DNA from: Fasciola hepatica
Taxonomy: Eukaryota; Platyhelminthes; Trematoda; Plagiorchiida; Fasciolidae
NCBI GenBank assembly: GCA_948099385.1
Contig: CANUEZ040000028.1
Coordinates: 5,061,501 to 5,125,500, forward strand
Reading direction: 5' to 3'
Length of the DNA stretch: 64,000 nucleotides
Shown here: positions 51,701 to 64,000 of the stretch, piece by piece
Numbering within the stretch: the stretch's first letter is position 1
Layout of the letters: each line of letters starts with the position of its first letter
Notes under the pieces: generated by a model
The model's input: only the letters and a program-made list of their open reading frames with translations
Database searches by the model: none
What the model was told of the DNA's origin: nothing
Position numbers and translations under genes: made by a program

Positions 51701-53190
51701 CGAAATGGTGGTACTGGAGGTTCACAACACAATTCAATTCAGTCACACTAGTGCACTGAAGAGGCACAGAAATGATTGGTTTATCGTAGAAAAGCCGTTA
51801 GCTAATCTGACGCTTTTCGGCGCAAAAAGCAATAAAACTATTTCCAAATCACAAACTCAAAAGTGCGCACTCAATCGTCTGTGATCTCCGCGATTTTGAG
51901 TCAGGCAGTCAATTACACAGCACTTCATTGCACATAAAAATCAGACCAACTTTGGCCCGGGAATAATCGCTGAGTACTTACCGTCGGTAAAAGCAGTTGG
52001 GAAGTATCTGAGTTAACGAGAATGGTGGTATGTATGAATGGACGCACGTGTGTGTAATTAGTCGGTCAATATGAACATTTGCGATCAATTGTAGTGTCCG
52101 ATGTTTGTGTGTATTCTCCAGCGTGTAGGGTCACAGAATGTGAGAAAATCATAAGGCGAAAGGCCTTGTCGAAATACTAATTAAGCCTTTCCGGAAAATG
52201 CCTTATAGGGCTTTGGATACCCTACAGTCGAGCCACGGAGACGTACTTGTGCGAACCTTCCTGACTGAATGGGCTCGGCTCACTTGTAAATGAATTCCTA
52301 TCTGGGTTTCACTGTGGTTCTCTTGTCTGCTTCCAAATCTGTCCTGCAATTTGTGTGTCCGTCTGTTTGCGCTATATTCCAGTGTACTTTTCACAAGTGT
52401 AACCTTTGTAATACAAATTGTAAGCAATTCAGCACTAAAGGGTCCCCCATTAATTCCGCCTATCATGAAGGGAAACCAGAGCTGTGTGGCAATGCCGACA
52501 AACAACGCTGTGCCGATTGGATTTAGGCATGCTGAACACAGTAGTTTCTGTACGCGTTTCCAATTGGTTTCGATGATGCTAGTGCGTGACTGTATGCGTG
52601 CATGTTTGTGCGTTTGCGTATATCTTCTTGTGTGTGAGTATCCAATCACAGTCAAACAGAATGACTGCCAAGCTACGAAAGCGGTGGCGGAAAATGATGA
52701 CATACTCATCTCAGCCTGTCCGCCTAACCATCAGAAGAATTTAACCAAGATCATGTGCTACCGCGTGTTATGCGGATGGACCCAAGGACGCACGCACCCA
52801 ACCGAACTTCATCCGCCTCGTCCATAATCAGACAAGACCTGGCTAACGGTCGCGCTACCGTTTCCACATACACGTGGGTTTGTTAATGCATGCACGTATA
52901 CATGCATTCTTTTGTCCGTACGCCCAGGTGTGTCCATTCATGAATGCTCACGCCGGATGCATCTGCGTGTATATGCGTGCGTACGTACGTACGTGGATGC
53001 GGTCTACCTAGTCTCGGGTCGGTGTTCCCGCTTGGACGAAGCGAACGTGTTATTTGATGGGGCTCAGACAAGTCGTTTTCTGGATCTCGGACGCCTTTGC
53101 ACAGCTTTCCTTAAATCAGCCCTCAACCGCATCTCACATACCAGTTTAGTTTCCCGTACGTCTTTTACGTTTTCGAATTACTGTGATTCT
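51701..53190. other. 5' flank of the giant gene
   Basis: Expected to hold the promoter and 5' untranslated region. On the minus strand CCTCCAG at about 51714-51720 could be a splice acceptor just upstream of the ATG. No convincing TATA box was found. CG- and GT-rich short repeats lie at 52.6-53.0 kb. Overlapping frames at 52.2-52.8 kb on both strands lack motifs. Confidence 0.4.
52976..52994. repeat. (GTAC/GTGC) short alternating repeat
   Basis: CGTGCGTACGTACGTACGTG, a short self-complementary tetranucleotide run. Confidence 0.7.
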
Positions 53191-53213
53191 ACCCTCCCCC
53201 CCCCCTCCCCCCT
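53191..53213. repeat. C-rich tract
   Basis: A run of Cs broken by two Ts, 23 bases. Confidence 0.9.
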
Positions 53214-53650
53214 CGATGTGACCAGCTGGACGGATCTTTTTGTTCCGACGGAATACGTTCGCTTGCTGGCTCTGCGGAAGATCTTTTTCGTCCACTAAAT
53301 GCGTCCATCTGAAAGAGGGAAAAATGGATCTTATCATCCACCTCCAGTCAAACCTCAATTTTGATATTATGAGGCGGGGATGGGTGTCCTTTGTACACTT
53401 TAGAAACGATGTTAAATCTATGAGGCAAACAGTAATCAGTACCCCAGTTTTGCGTAGGTGTGAACGGCCAGTATTTTTGTACTATATCCGGTGATAGTTG
53501 CTATTCGCTGAGATGTTGGCCGTAGACGCATAAGCTTCTGATCCAAAAAAGTAAAATGGTAAAACAGCAAAAGACAGCCAAAATTATTGCTATGACCTGT
53601 AGCTCCACAGATTTCAACGAACATCGAAATGATTCAAATGGTACACGTCG

Positions 53651-53736
53651 TTGACCCCGACGGAATTGGAGTCCAACCGTGGGCACTGCCTACGCTTTAG
53701 TCTCACGTACGCTCTCCCAGCTGAGCTGTGCGATTT
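53651..53736 (-). repeat. tRNA-like sequence
   Basis: The minus strand has CACAGCTCAGCTGGGAGAGC (good box A) and ACGGTTGGACTCCAATTCCG (imperfect box B). The spacing is close to that of a tRNA, but the T-loop lacks the TTCRA core. Probably a tRNA pseudogene or SINE head. Confidence 0.4.
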
Positions 53737-56054
<2,318 letters not shown>

Positions 56055-56590
56055 CTGAACACGCCAATCTGAAATAAATCTTGCAAAAACAAATGAACCT
56101 CATGGAATTGCTCGCAAACAGACTATCCACCTTATCACTTTGTCATTCTGCCGCAACCGGTGGTTCACAGTAGAATGATCACATCACAGCAGCACTAACG
56201 ATTTTTTATGACTAGCTAGTCTGATTCATTTATGATTCCTGATATAAGCAGTACGAAGGTAACGTGCATGGACCAGTGACCTTCCACCGGGGGTTGCACA
56301 TGTTAGTCCGCAAAATGCAACAAAAAAGAAAACCCCATGAGTCGAGGCTCAGTGAGTATATCAACAAGTACCAACATTTACATTGATAGAACAACAATAT
56401 GGCGGTTTACAACCTGGCCATTGCTCGATGACCTCTTCTGTGCTGGTTTGGTTGCACAAGAAGAAGCACGGTAGGTTCGGCTTCTCCTATTTAAACTTGA
56501 TCCTGCAGGATATGAAGGCTACTTCAACTTCATACTATTCAAGAACCTGCAAAACCTAACTTTGGATAAAACGGTTATTTTGAGTTTACG
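56055..56590 (+). pseudogene. Gypsy gag fragment
   Basis: A coiled-coil-like start (NLMELLANRLSTLS, about 56095-56136) is followed, after poorly matching sequence, by the capsid-like stretch DLFCAGLVAQEEAR, a stop, then VRLLLFKLDPAGYEGYFNFI and NLTLDKTV (56430-56586). The VRLLLxKLD box with a following ILxKN..LT.D.TV pattern is typical of gag in gypsy elements of flatworms, as I recall them. The fragment is interrupted by a TAG and degenerates before and after. Confidence 0.6.
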
Positions 56591-57100
56591 GTGACCAGTC
56601 CTCAATGTTCCATACCAGATCTCAACGTCTCCAGTTATCTAAACCAGGGTCCGACTGGCTAATGCCAGTGCCTGGAGCTTAATTCTTCGACAGAAGACTA
56701 CCTCATAGTTGGATTTTCATTTCCGGCCTCTAGTCCTCCAGAAATTCAGAAATCCAAACCCATCTCGTATCCAAGGTGCAGCAGAACACCCATATCACAT
56801 TTCAAGAACTAAAATCAGTGTCAGCTGTTGACCAATCTCAGACGCCATTCCGCAATGATACAGAACGGACAATCATCCGGTTCGATCCACAGAGTCGCAA
56901 AGACAAAGCCGCATATATGCGCTCGACTAACGTAAGCTGTCATGGGCAAATCACCGCGGTCTCCGTATCGTCACTGTGGGGCTTGATATTTCCATCCAGA
57001 AAGCACTTTTCGTCAGCATCGTCGTCAACGTTTTGATCAAGTAGTGCACCAAGACAGGCTTCGCAAATATTCATCAATACGTCAAGACCAGTCTGGTTTC

Positions 57101-57103
<3 letters not shown>

Positions 57104-57159
<56 letters not shown>
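57104..57159. repeat. (AC)28 microsatellite inside the gypsy remnant
   Basis: A pure AC run of 56 bases between the gag-derived and protease-derived parts of the decayed gypsy element. Confidence 0.98.
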
Positions 57160-57163
<4 letters not shown>

Positions 57164-57231
57164 AAGCTACTCATCCAATGGAAACGTGAACTCGGGATCC
57201 GTCAGCCATGCTTCTTCTCAAATGTGCAGTC

Positions 57232-57534
57232 TGGAAACAGTATGTCAGTATTCTGTCTAATGGTCACGCAGTCTGACTGCAGTTGAACACTGCCTCGGAT
57301 ATCGCTGTCATCTTTGAGATACTCTGGCGGTCCCTGGGTAGCCCTCCAATGTAGTTCACATCCCAATCTGCCATGAGTATTTGTAATGGTCACCTCCAGT
57401 TAATTAGTCAAATCCAGTATTATGTCTTTTCGAGGTGCTACTGTCACAAATACCTGCTATGTAACAAAGACTGGACTGAACACGTTGGCTTAGATGACCT
57501 GTCGATCCGTGACGTCAGTTACTCCGTTGTGTCC
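57232..57534 (+). pseudogene. Gypsy aspartic protease fragment with Asn in place of catalytic Asp
   Basis: One frame reads WKQYVSILSNGHAV, TGA, LQLNTASDIAVI, then LWRSLGSPP and, after a further stop, ends with DWTEHVGLDDLSIRDVS. LQLDTASDI is the usual active-site box. Here codon 57286-57288 is AAC, so the catalytic Asp is Asn. The DWIE..GL.D.PIR-like end matches the protease/reverse transcriptase border of these elements. Two in-frame stops confirm decay. Confidence 0.7.
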
Positions 57535-57644
57535 ACGACTGCTCTGATAAATGACTGTGCACAACTTCAATAACTCACTTAGCTATCACCACATTGAACT
57601 CAAACGTTTTATGAGACGCTCACAAAGCCTTGATCATGTAATAA

Positions 57645-58140
57645 CATCAATTTCTCCGGTCACACCAATGAAGTTTCTTGTCTCATCCTGGACAATGCCT
57701 ATTCGAAATGGTCTGAAACCAGTCCGTTGAGTACTCTACAGTTTCCGTTACCATTGCTGTACTGCGCCGCGGTTTCAGCCATCATAACTGGCTGCGGGTC
57801 ACAGTTCATATCTTCCACATTCGCACCAGCACCACATACAGCACATTCATCCCCCGTCTTATCACCCACAGTCAAATGACAAAGGGGAACGATTCGCTGA
57901 CTTTGTTAGAAGAGCACGTGTGGAACCTCGTGGGCTTGTGAACACGAACGAAGTAGTCGAAAATTTTCAGTTTCCCCACAGAACTACACCAAACCCAATT
58001 TCTCCTAGAGGTGTTTTTCTTGCTGAAGCACTAATGATCCGGAAATTGTACACAACTCAGAAAGCTCTAATTCCCGCTGAAGAGCAGCCAATGATACCGG
58101 CTGAACCCATCCCTCGAACTGGCTTAACTATAGAAATCCC
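57645..58140 (+). pseudogene. Gypsy integrase fragment, catalytic residues lost
   Basis: The first frame has LDNAYSKWSETSPLSTLQ and ITGCGSQFISSTF, corresponding to the DAYSKWPE and DNGxQFxS boxes. Asn stands at the first catalytic Asp position and the second Asp box reads GCG. After a shift near 57850 a second frame gives YHPQSNDKGERFADFVRRAR, keeping the third catalytic residue (Glu), then FPHRTTPNPISPRGVFLAEA and LMIRKLYTT, the usual YRTTPxxxPxGxSPAE box. Frameshift, stops and missing residues make it inactive. Confidence 0.75.
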
Positions 58141-59585
58141 CGTGTATGTCTGAGAACATCGGACTCCTTTCTCGGTGTAGCCAGACGCAATTATTTCGGC
58201 CTATAAAGGAAGCATGCTGTTTTATTTTTTACTTGGGTCATAACCTATGGGTTCGCCACAGAAATCAACTCCAAAAACCATATAATTTCCAGCGATCAGC
58301 CAACAAACAGCCAGTAACCTCAACGTTGGGAACTACTCTGGATACGTTTAGCAGTCCAGTGAAAAGGTCCCATGACTGAGGTGATTCGTGAAGCATCACA
58401 CGCGATACGTCCCGGTACAGCTTCATGGTCATATACGTCAACGAACGTCTTCCAATGAAAATCACGGTGAACAAATAGAACCAAAGCGTGCTGATTAGCC
58501 GACTTGTAATCTATCAAATATTTTCTTTGATTTAACATATTTATACAAATTGATTCAGCAATAGAATAAGCGTGTAATTCCACAGCCTTATTTTTTGTGT
58601 TTCAGTTCGCATAAGGTTGGGTTGAAGCGATTTCAATTCAAGTATTGCAAATACTATAATGATACGTCAAGCGACTTGTCGTACTCGTCAGACCAGCGGT
58701 CAATTAAGCCAGCAGATGTTATTTATCAAGCAGGCGGATTCCTATAATATTCGGGGCAAATCCAGCGGTGTGTACCAACAAAAGCCCCTGAAGTGATTAC
58801 AGATCAGCCCACACTTGAAATCTTATGCGAAACCGATCTCTCAAAAACGGGAGGTTGTTAGTGCTCCCTGACATGCACCCTGCGATCAATGACTTGTTGA
58901 ACAGATGCGATGCCATGGGACGTCGCTGATTCAGAAGTCGACAACCCAACAAAGGGTAAAAGGTAGCTCTGGCCTATCAGACCGAACCACGTATTTACCA
59001 CATTTAAATTTGAATATACTTTGTCACTGAGCTTGTGGTTGATATCTGTGTCGATCAGACTTGGAGCCTTGAGATATGATCACGTGGTTAGAGACGGCAA
59101 TCGGACCGGATGTTACAACAAGTATTTCGCCACAGTTCCGAAAGAGTGTCCTTTAAACTATTAGTAAAAATTCATGATGCAAGAATTGACTGATTTCATA
59201 GTTGCCGCCCTGATAAAATATTGATAATGAGTCCAGAATATACCCACCGACAGCTTATTTTGTCTAACAGGATAAAACCCGGACTCAGTAGTGCAGCTTA
59301 TCTAACCCAGCGGTTAATTAAGCTTGAAAAACTCATAGTCTTGTGTGAACGTTTTCTCGAGCTATTTTGTGAGCAGGAAATAGTCCTCTCAAGAGCGCTT
59401 TCGTGAGCGCATAAAATACCTTACGTATACAAACAATTTGATTTAGTGGAGTCACGTGAGTAGAGCTTCCGAGCACTGGTTATTATTCACTAGGTAGTTC
59501 GCTAACGCCTCAGTGAATTGAACGCATGAAGAGAAGTCATCAGACTCGTGTAAGCAGTATGCGCTCAAGTGAATTGCCTTGTGGG

Positions 59586-59624
59586 TGAATGAAACTGACT
59601 GACGGACTGACTGACTGACTGACT
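59586..59624. repeat. (TGAC)n short tandem repeat
   Basis: GACTGACGGACTGACTGACT and following. A second TGAC tract lies at 60341. Confidence 0.9.
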
Positions 59625-60340
59625 AGTCGAGTTACTGAGTGAATAAATAATCGACAGAAGGAGCAAACGAACCAACAAACAAACGAAAAAGCGAACCAGC
59701 TAGCAGGCAGACAAGTAGGAGACCGATCGAGTGGGTAGTCGCTCTGTGGGAGAATGAATCTCGATCGATTTCAAACGGGCAGGTTTCCGCAATCGGACTG
59801 ACTGAATGAGTGAATTGCTCCAGTTTAGACAGCCGCCCAATGCAGTCATTTAGTCGATGCCTAAAACAGATGCGTTCATTCACCGATTTGCTCTAAGCAC
59901 GTCCGGTAACTGGAATATGTATTCATAGATCGGCATGACAGTCGAAATGCGCACTGGCTTGATAAGACAGGGAGATGATCAGATATTCATGTAGCTCAGT
60001 TGGGTCGATAACTAATCGCGTGATACAGAGCAGCCGTGCATGAAACTAGTTGCTAGATGATAAGGACAAGGTTTATGTTTTAACCCTGCTAGAACAAATT
60101 GAAAAATAATTTTATTTCCGCAAATAAAATTGATAGTAACTAACCGTAAAACTAAAACTGCTGCCAACCATTATGCGTCGATCTACAGGTAAAACAAATC
60201 TAGTATTGTATGCTTTCGAGGGAGACTATTAACAAGACAAGTAAAAAGGTAGAAGATACAGAGGTGAAAATCTAGAAACGGTAGGCCAAGTAGCAAAAAG
60301 ACTGCTTGAGTATCACAAACTAAAGTCGCGCGAGCATCAC

Positions 60341-60404
60341 TGACTGAGTGACTGACTGATTGACTGACTGACTGACTGACTGACTGACTGACTGATTGAC
60401 TGAC
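60341..60404. repeat. (TGAC)n microsatellite, 64 bp
   Basis: Sixteen TGAC-type units with three variant units (TGAG, TGAT twice). The Val-Ser-Gln-Ser frame on the minus strand is an artefact of it. Confidence 0.95.
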
Positions 60405-61573
60405 CTGTATTGGATCAACTAATTGCAAAGCTTATGACACGTTTTATTTCCCATCTGTCCGTTTCATTATGCATGGATTTCCTAATCCCAAAGTTGATAG
60501 TACTTTAGTTCTTAAATCATTAACAATGAGCATTATCAAATCTCATTGAGAAAAAGCCGATATCACTATAGACAGTCACATTGATGTTCCATTATCTGAC
60601 TTTCCTACGTTAATATGCCGTACGATTTTCCGAAAAACCTGAAGTAAGTAAATAATGCATTTAAACAAATTAACTTGAAATTGAATTTCTAAAAATAGTT
60701 TCCTTTTCTAAACTGCTTTGTGCTTATATTACTAATTCTTGAGTGTAAATGGGCACCAGATGGAAGGATTAGAAGTACCTAACTGGAATATTGATTTCTG
60801 TAAGCACATTGTTGTTTTTTGTGTGATCCCAGAGAAGTGTTTTTTGCTCTGTTATTTGTCTATGCTTTTGAATAGACAGATTGACTGTGAGAACTTCCAC
60901 AGGCTAACAGATTGATAGAGCCACACTCACCTAACCTGTTGGGACCTTATTTTGGTTCCCTGCCACTGTGAATCTCAGGGTCTGGTTGCCGATTAACCGT
61001 AACAGTGCAGTGGGGGCTTTGTGGCTATGGGGTACACCAGTTCTTTTGCACTCATGAGAAAGCATGTAATAAAAAAAATTGATAGAGTTGCTATCTGTGA
61101 ATGAGTAAAATTTATTAGACTAGAAAAACTGAACATTTGGATGCAGTTCAATGGGTTTTAGAATCCAACCCTCCTTGTGATAATCCTCACCACAAACAAA
61201 GACGTAATTATCCTGTGCAAATGCCAAAGATGAATCGATCGGTTTGAGTTGTCAGTATACGCACCACATATAAATCTTTATGGAAATAGAAATTGTATAA
61301 ATGTGAACCATGGGCAACGGTTGATTCACTCCTGGAAGCGCTTTACATGTAAAAAAAACTAGAACCCACTTCCCCACTGATGCAATAGATTCCTCATTGT
61401 CAAATCATATTCGGTATGTCCTGAGGTGAGCGCACGTCAGTGCTTCGTTCAGTCCAGTTGGCATGACCCACCGTCACGAATTCGTTTCCGCGTCCAAGTG
61501 AATAAAGCCACAACATTCCGACCGTAAACACGTTTGGGTCAAAGCACCACTGCCATCCATCGATGACCTTGAC

Positions 61574-61622
61574 TGGTGGTTTGTGCGTGCGTGTGCGTGT
61601 GTATGTGCATGTGCTTGCGCGT
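61574..61622. repeat. Imperfect (GTGC/GTGT)n tract
   Basis: GT-rich tract mixing GTGC, GTGT and GTAT units. Confidence 0.8.
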
Positions 61623-61681
61623 GAACCGCATGACTCATGATTGGATGTGTTTGGTATTTCCCATGTTATTTGGGTCGGCTC

Positions 61682-61775
61682 CCGGACTTTTCGTCGCCGG
61701 ACATTTGGTCGCCAGACATTGAATTACGCTATATCCACTTAAGTCTACCAAATGTCCCACTCTCGGAAAGTTGCA
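61682..61775 (+). repeat. Short dispersed repeat, plus copy
   Basis: Contains GGACATTTGGTCGCCAGACA, then GAATTACGCTATATCCACTT and AAGTCTACCAAATGTCC. The reverse complement of 62302-62410 matches it in order. The ACATTTGGTCG half-repeats make it internally palindromic. Possibly a small non-autonomous DNA element. Family not known. Confidence 0.55.
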
Positions 61776-62301
61776 GAAACCCAAACTCAAACCTTTTTTC
61801 ATTGATTTTCAACCTTGAAATGTAGTATTTCCAAAATGTCACAGCCTGTATAGTGTTCCCATTATCGCGCAAACCAACTTCAGTCTCCCAAAAGTAGCAC
61901 CCGATTTTTTAAGACAGGGCCAGTGATGAATCCTGCTTTGCCTGCCCCATGTAAATGGAGTCATTTTGTTCACCTACTGAGGTGGTCAAGTTGATCAAGT
62001 GTCTATCACCTCAAAAAGGACAAAGGCTTGAATTCCAGATTCACCAGGCACTGCAGCGATGGACCGCACCACCATTTCAGCTGACCTTAGTTTCAAGCCT
62101 TTGGCTTTAGGAATTCCGGTGTGAAGCTGTTGTGAAGTCATAACGGTCGAAGGAATTTGACTGTGATGCATTTGTATAACAGCATAACGCAAGCCCTTTC
62201 GCTTACCGATTCGTGATCAATGTATGCCTTTATGACTCTGGATTGCCAGGTACTAACTATACATCCCCAGAATGGCCAAGGGGACGAGCTACGCTTAATC
62301 C

Positions 62302-62410
62302 ACTTTCTGAGGACGTGACACTTGACAGACTTAAGTGAATACAGCGTAATTCAACCATCCAAATGTCTGGCAACCAAATATCCATTCGACCAAATGTCCG
62401 GACACGATCT
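62302..62410 (-). repeat. Short dispersed repeat, inverted copy
   Basis: The minus strand reads GGACATTTGGTCGAATGG, GTTGCCAGACATTTGG, GAATTACGCTGTATTCACTT and AAGTCTGTCAAGTGTCACG. It corresponds to 61682-61775, with a 14-base insertion or so in the middle. Confidence 0.55.
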
Positions 62411-63569
62411 GGATCGGGTCGGGTCGGATTCTCTGTGTCTGGTGTTTTAGTTACCCGGGCACCAAGCTTCCACGGCATTCAAATAGGCAATAAGGGATGG
62501 ATACACAAGGCCAGTCGGAAGCACGTCTGCGGTGCTGGCGGGGGCAAATAATCCCATACGCTGTTTCCGTCTCCAAAGCTACCGATGCCACACCCATTTC
62601 AGAAGAGATTATTGTTCTCTTACGATGAGAGCAAAATGTCGCAAAGATTTGCGAATGGTGGAACTCGAACCTTCGGCCACAGCGACCATAATTACTTACG
62701 TCCATGTTGAGTCTAAACTTGTTTGAAGGTGATGAATCCATACGAATTTAACAGACACGTAAAGGGAAATGTCCATAGAACATTGGAAAAACGAGTGAAA
62801 CAAAAAAATATTTTGATTCATTCCTTAATAAGCTTCAATATGGCAGCATATAAAACGATTTGCGATTAGGACAGTGTGTTTCTCCCGTTGTCTTCGAAAT
62901 AATGAGAGAAGTTAAGTACCGGATAGGATAACAACTTGACCCACTGATTTTTTAACCATTTTGTTGTTCTAACAACTACATAGTTCATCTGACAGTGGAT
63001 GGTATCATGCTTTGAGGCTACAATCCGATGAGGTTGTGGAGAAGACATTTTTGTTTGCATGGGTCGAAGTGATGGTATTGTATGGTTAGCTCCTCGGTTG
63101 TGCAGAAAATTTATGAGAAGTGCATTACTCAAAAGGACGGGCAGTTTGGTGACTACAACAAACGTGGGTGTATAGTCAAAATTCGCTTTGCACTGAAGAT
63201 TATTACACTTATATTAAATGACTTGAAGTGCTAATTAAAACGTTCATTCTCCGGGGCTAAGTTTATGGGAAATCAATGAAACACGAAATCCCTTAAATGA
63301 TCCCGGAACTCACTTCTTTCCGCATCAGTCAATATCTATTTTAGGAAAAGACGTTTTTGTCATTGCCTTTCGGGTAATGAACCACGCCTAAAACCAGTCT
63401 CAACGAAAGTATCAGACCAGACGTTAGTCACTGCCGACTGATGGTACACTCTTAGTTCACAATATTCCACACTTTTGAAAAGTCAACCAGTATAGCCGGA
63501 GAATCTGACACTTGTTAAAGGACAGGACATTACTACAAGAGCATTTGAATAAATTAATCTTTGTGATCT
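62411..63569. other. No recognisable feature
   Basis: Short frames on both strands at 62.45-62.74 kb and 62.87-63.13 kb, none with a motif. Confidence 0.45.
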
Positions 63570-63818
63570 GTGCCCGCACTGATCATTCGTTTGTTTCTTT
63601 CGAAAGGACGGTCATCAGTCCTTGTTCTGCATACCATCACGGTTGCAGAACAAGAATTCCACGCAGAAGCTCTTAGCCTGCTTGCAGAAGCTGACTGTCA
63701 ACCTGAAATGTACAAGTTGCCCTGCCCCAGATTATCCTCGCTCCTATCTGTGAAGGGAATCACCACCCGAATCCAACTGCAGAGACAATCACTTCGGCTT
63801 GTTTACCAAACGTCTTAA
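63570..63818 (+). other. Coding-like open frame near the right edge, unrecognised
   Basis: About 82 codons, including a helical stretch (AEQEFHAEALSLLAEADCQP), ending in TAA. There is no ATG near the start and no known motif. It could be a partial exon or chance. Confidence 0.2.
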
Positions 63819-64000
63819 TCTTCAAATCCTTTAACGAGAACACATGCTTGTAAACTACTGTGCCATTCGTGTCGTGTTACATGTTCTTGTCATTTATGGT
63901 TAGCTGACTGAAAATTTCCCCGTATATTCATAACCAAATCGGAGATTATAATTCACATTGGCGGAAAACATGTTTATCATTTTAAAAGGACAAACAACCC

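Larger units (their letters stand above)
56055..58140 (+). mobile_element. Ty3/gypsy retrotransposon remnant lacking reverse transcriptase
   Basis: Fragments of gag, aspartic protease and integrase follow in the normal order within about 2.1 kb. No reverse transcriptase or RNase H motif lies between protease (ends about 57534) and integrase (starts about 57645), so about 110 bases replace what should be over 2 kb. All frames contain stops. I could not find matching long terminal repeats or a primer-binding site, so the outer ends are approximate. Confidence 0.7.
58141..61681. other. TGAC and GT repeats, no gene seen
   Basis: Holds two TGAC tracts and a GT-rich tract. The remaining sequence is AT-rich with only short frames. 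Confidence 0.45.

Noticed and set aside
52203..52827. Overlapping 150-168-codon frames on both strands upstream of the giant gene
   Set aside because: No motif, no splice logic, and the opposite-strand frames overlap each other. Likely chance in a GT/AC-rich region.
59990..60060. tRNA gene suggested by GTAGCTCAGTTGGG
   Set aside because: Only a box A-like string. No box B at tRNA spacing and no acceptor stem pairing.

Overview
The window looks like nuclear DNA of an invertebrate, most plausibly a parasitic flatworm (trematode or tapeworm). The evidence is eukaryotic gene structure (a giant exon ended by a consensus splice donor, long non-coding stretches, microsatellites) and a mix of a Penelope-like element with a GIY-YIG endonuclease, a Ty3/gypsy remnant, a CR1/jockey-type remnant and tRNA-like SINEs. 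The species is an inference and was not tested by any search. There is no sign of operons, plasmid or phage genes.

The only convincing gene lies on the minus strand. An uninterrupted exon runs from an ATG at 51700 down to a splice donor at 30573/30574. It encodes about 7,042 residues of an AHNAK-like giant scaffold protein: a charged, unique N-terminal part (about 306 residues), a Gly/Val/Asp/Ser/Pro/Lys-rich repeat region (about 6,250 residues) and a unique, basic and Pro/Ser-rich C-terminal part (about 480 residues). The repeat region is a higher-order tandem array of 13 units. The unit is 1,482 bp (494 codons), and two units are 1,290 bp because each lacks one 192-bp sub-module. Units are almost identical to one another. 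A candidate terminal exon (19709-19914), matching in splice phase and composition, sits 10.7 kb downstream. If it is joined, the protein is about 7,110 residues. An open frame of 19.1 kb on the opposite strand is a by-product of the repeat composition, not a second gene.

The candidate last intron (19915-30573) holds a decayed Penelope-like element (24.5-27.0 kb, plus strand). Its last 310 bp recur as an inverted, apparently identical copy at 23.9-24.25 kb. An inverted SINE pair follows at 27.9/28.2 kb.

The left flank (1-19.7 kb) has no gene I can identify. It holds a diverged direct repeat pair (0.8 and 4.8 kb), tRNA-like sequences (3.9 and 12.2 kb), an inverted SINE pair (7.1/7.5 kb), a CR1-type reverse transcriptase scrap (11.2 kb), microsatellites and a few coding-like fragments. 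The right flank (51.7-64 kb) holds a 107-bp AT microsatellite, a Ty3/gypsy remnant (56.1-58.1 kb) with gag, protease and integrase pieces but no reverse transcriptase, TGAC microsatellites, and an inverted pair of a short dispersed repeat (61.7/62.35 kb). Protein names rest on motif recognition by eye.
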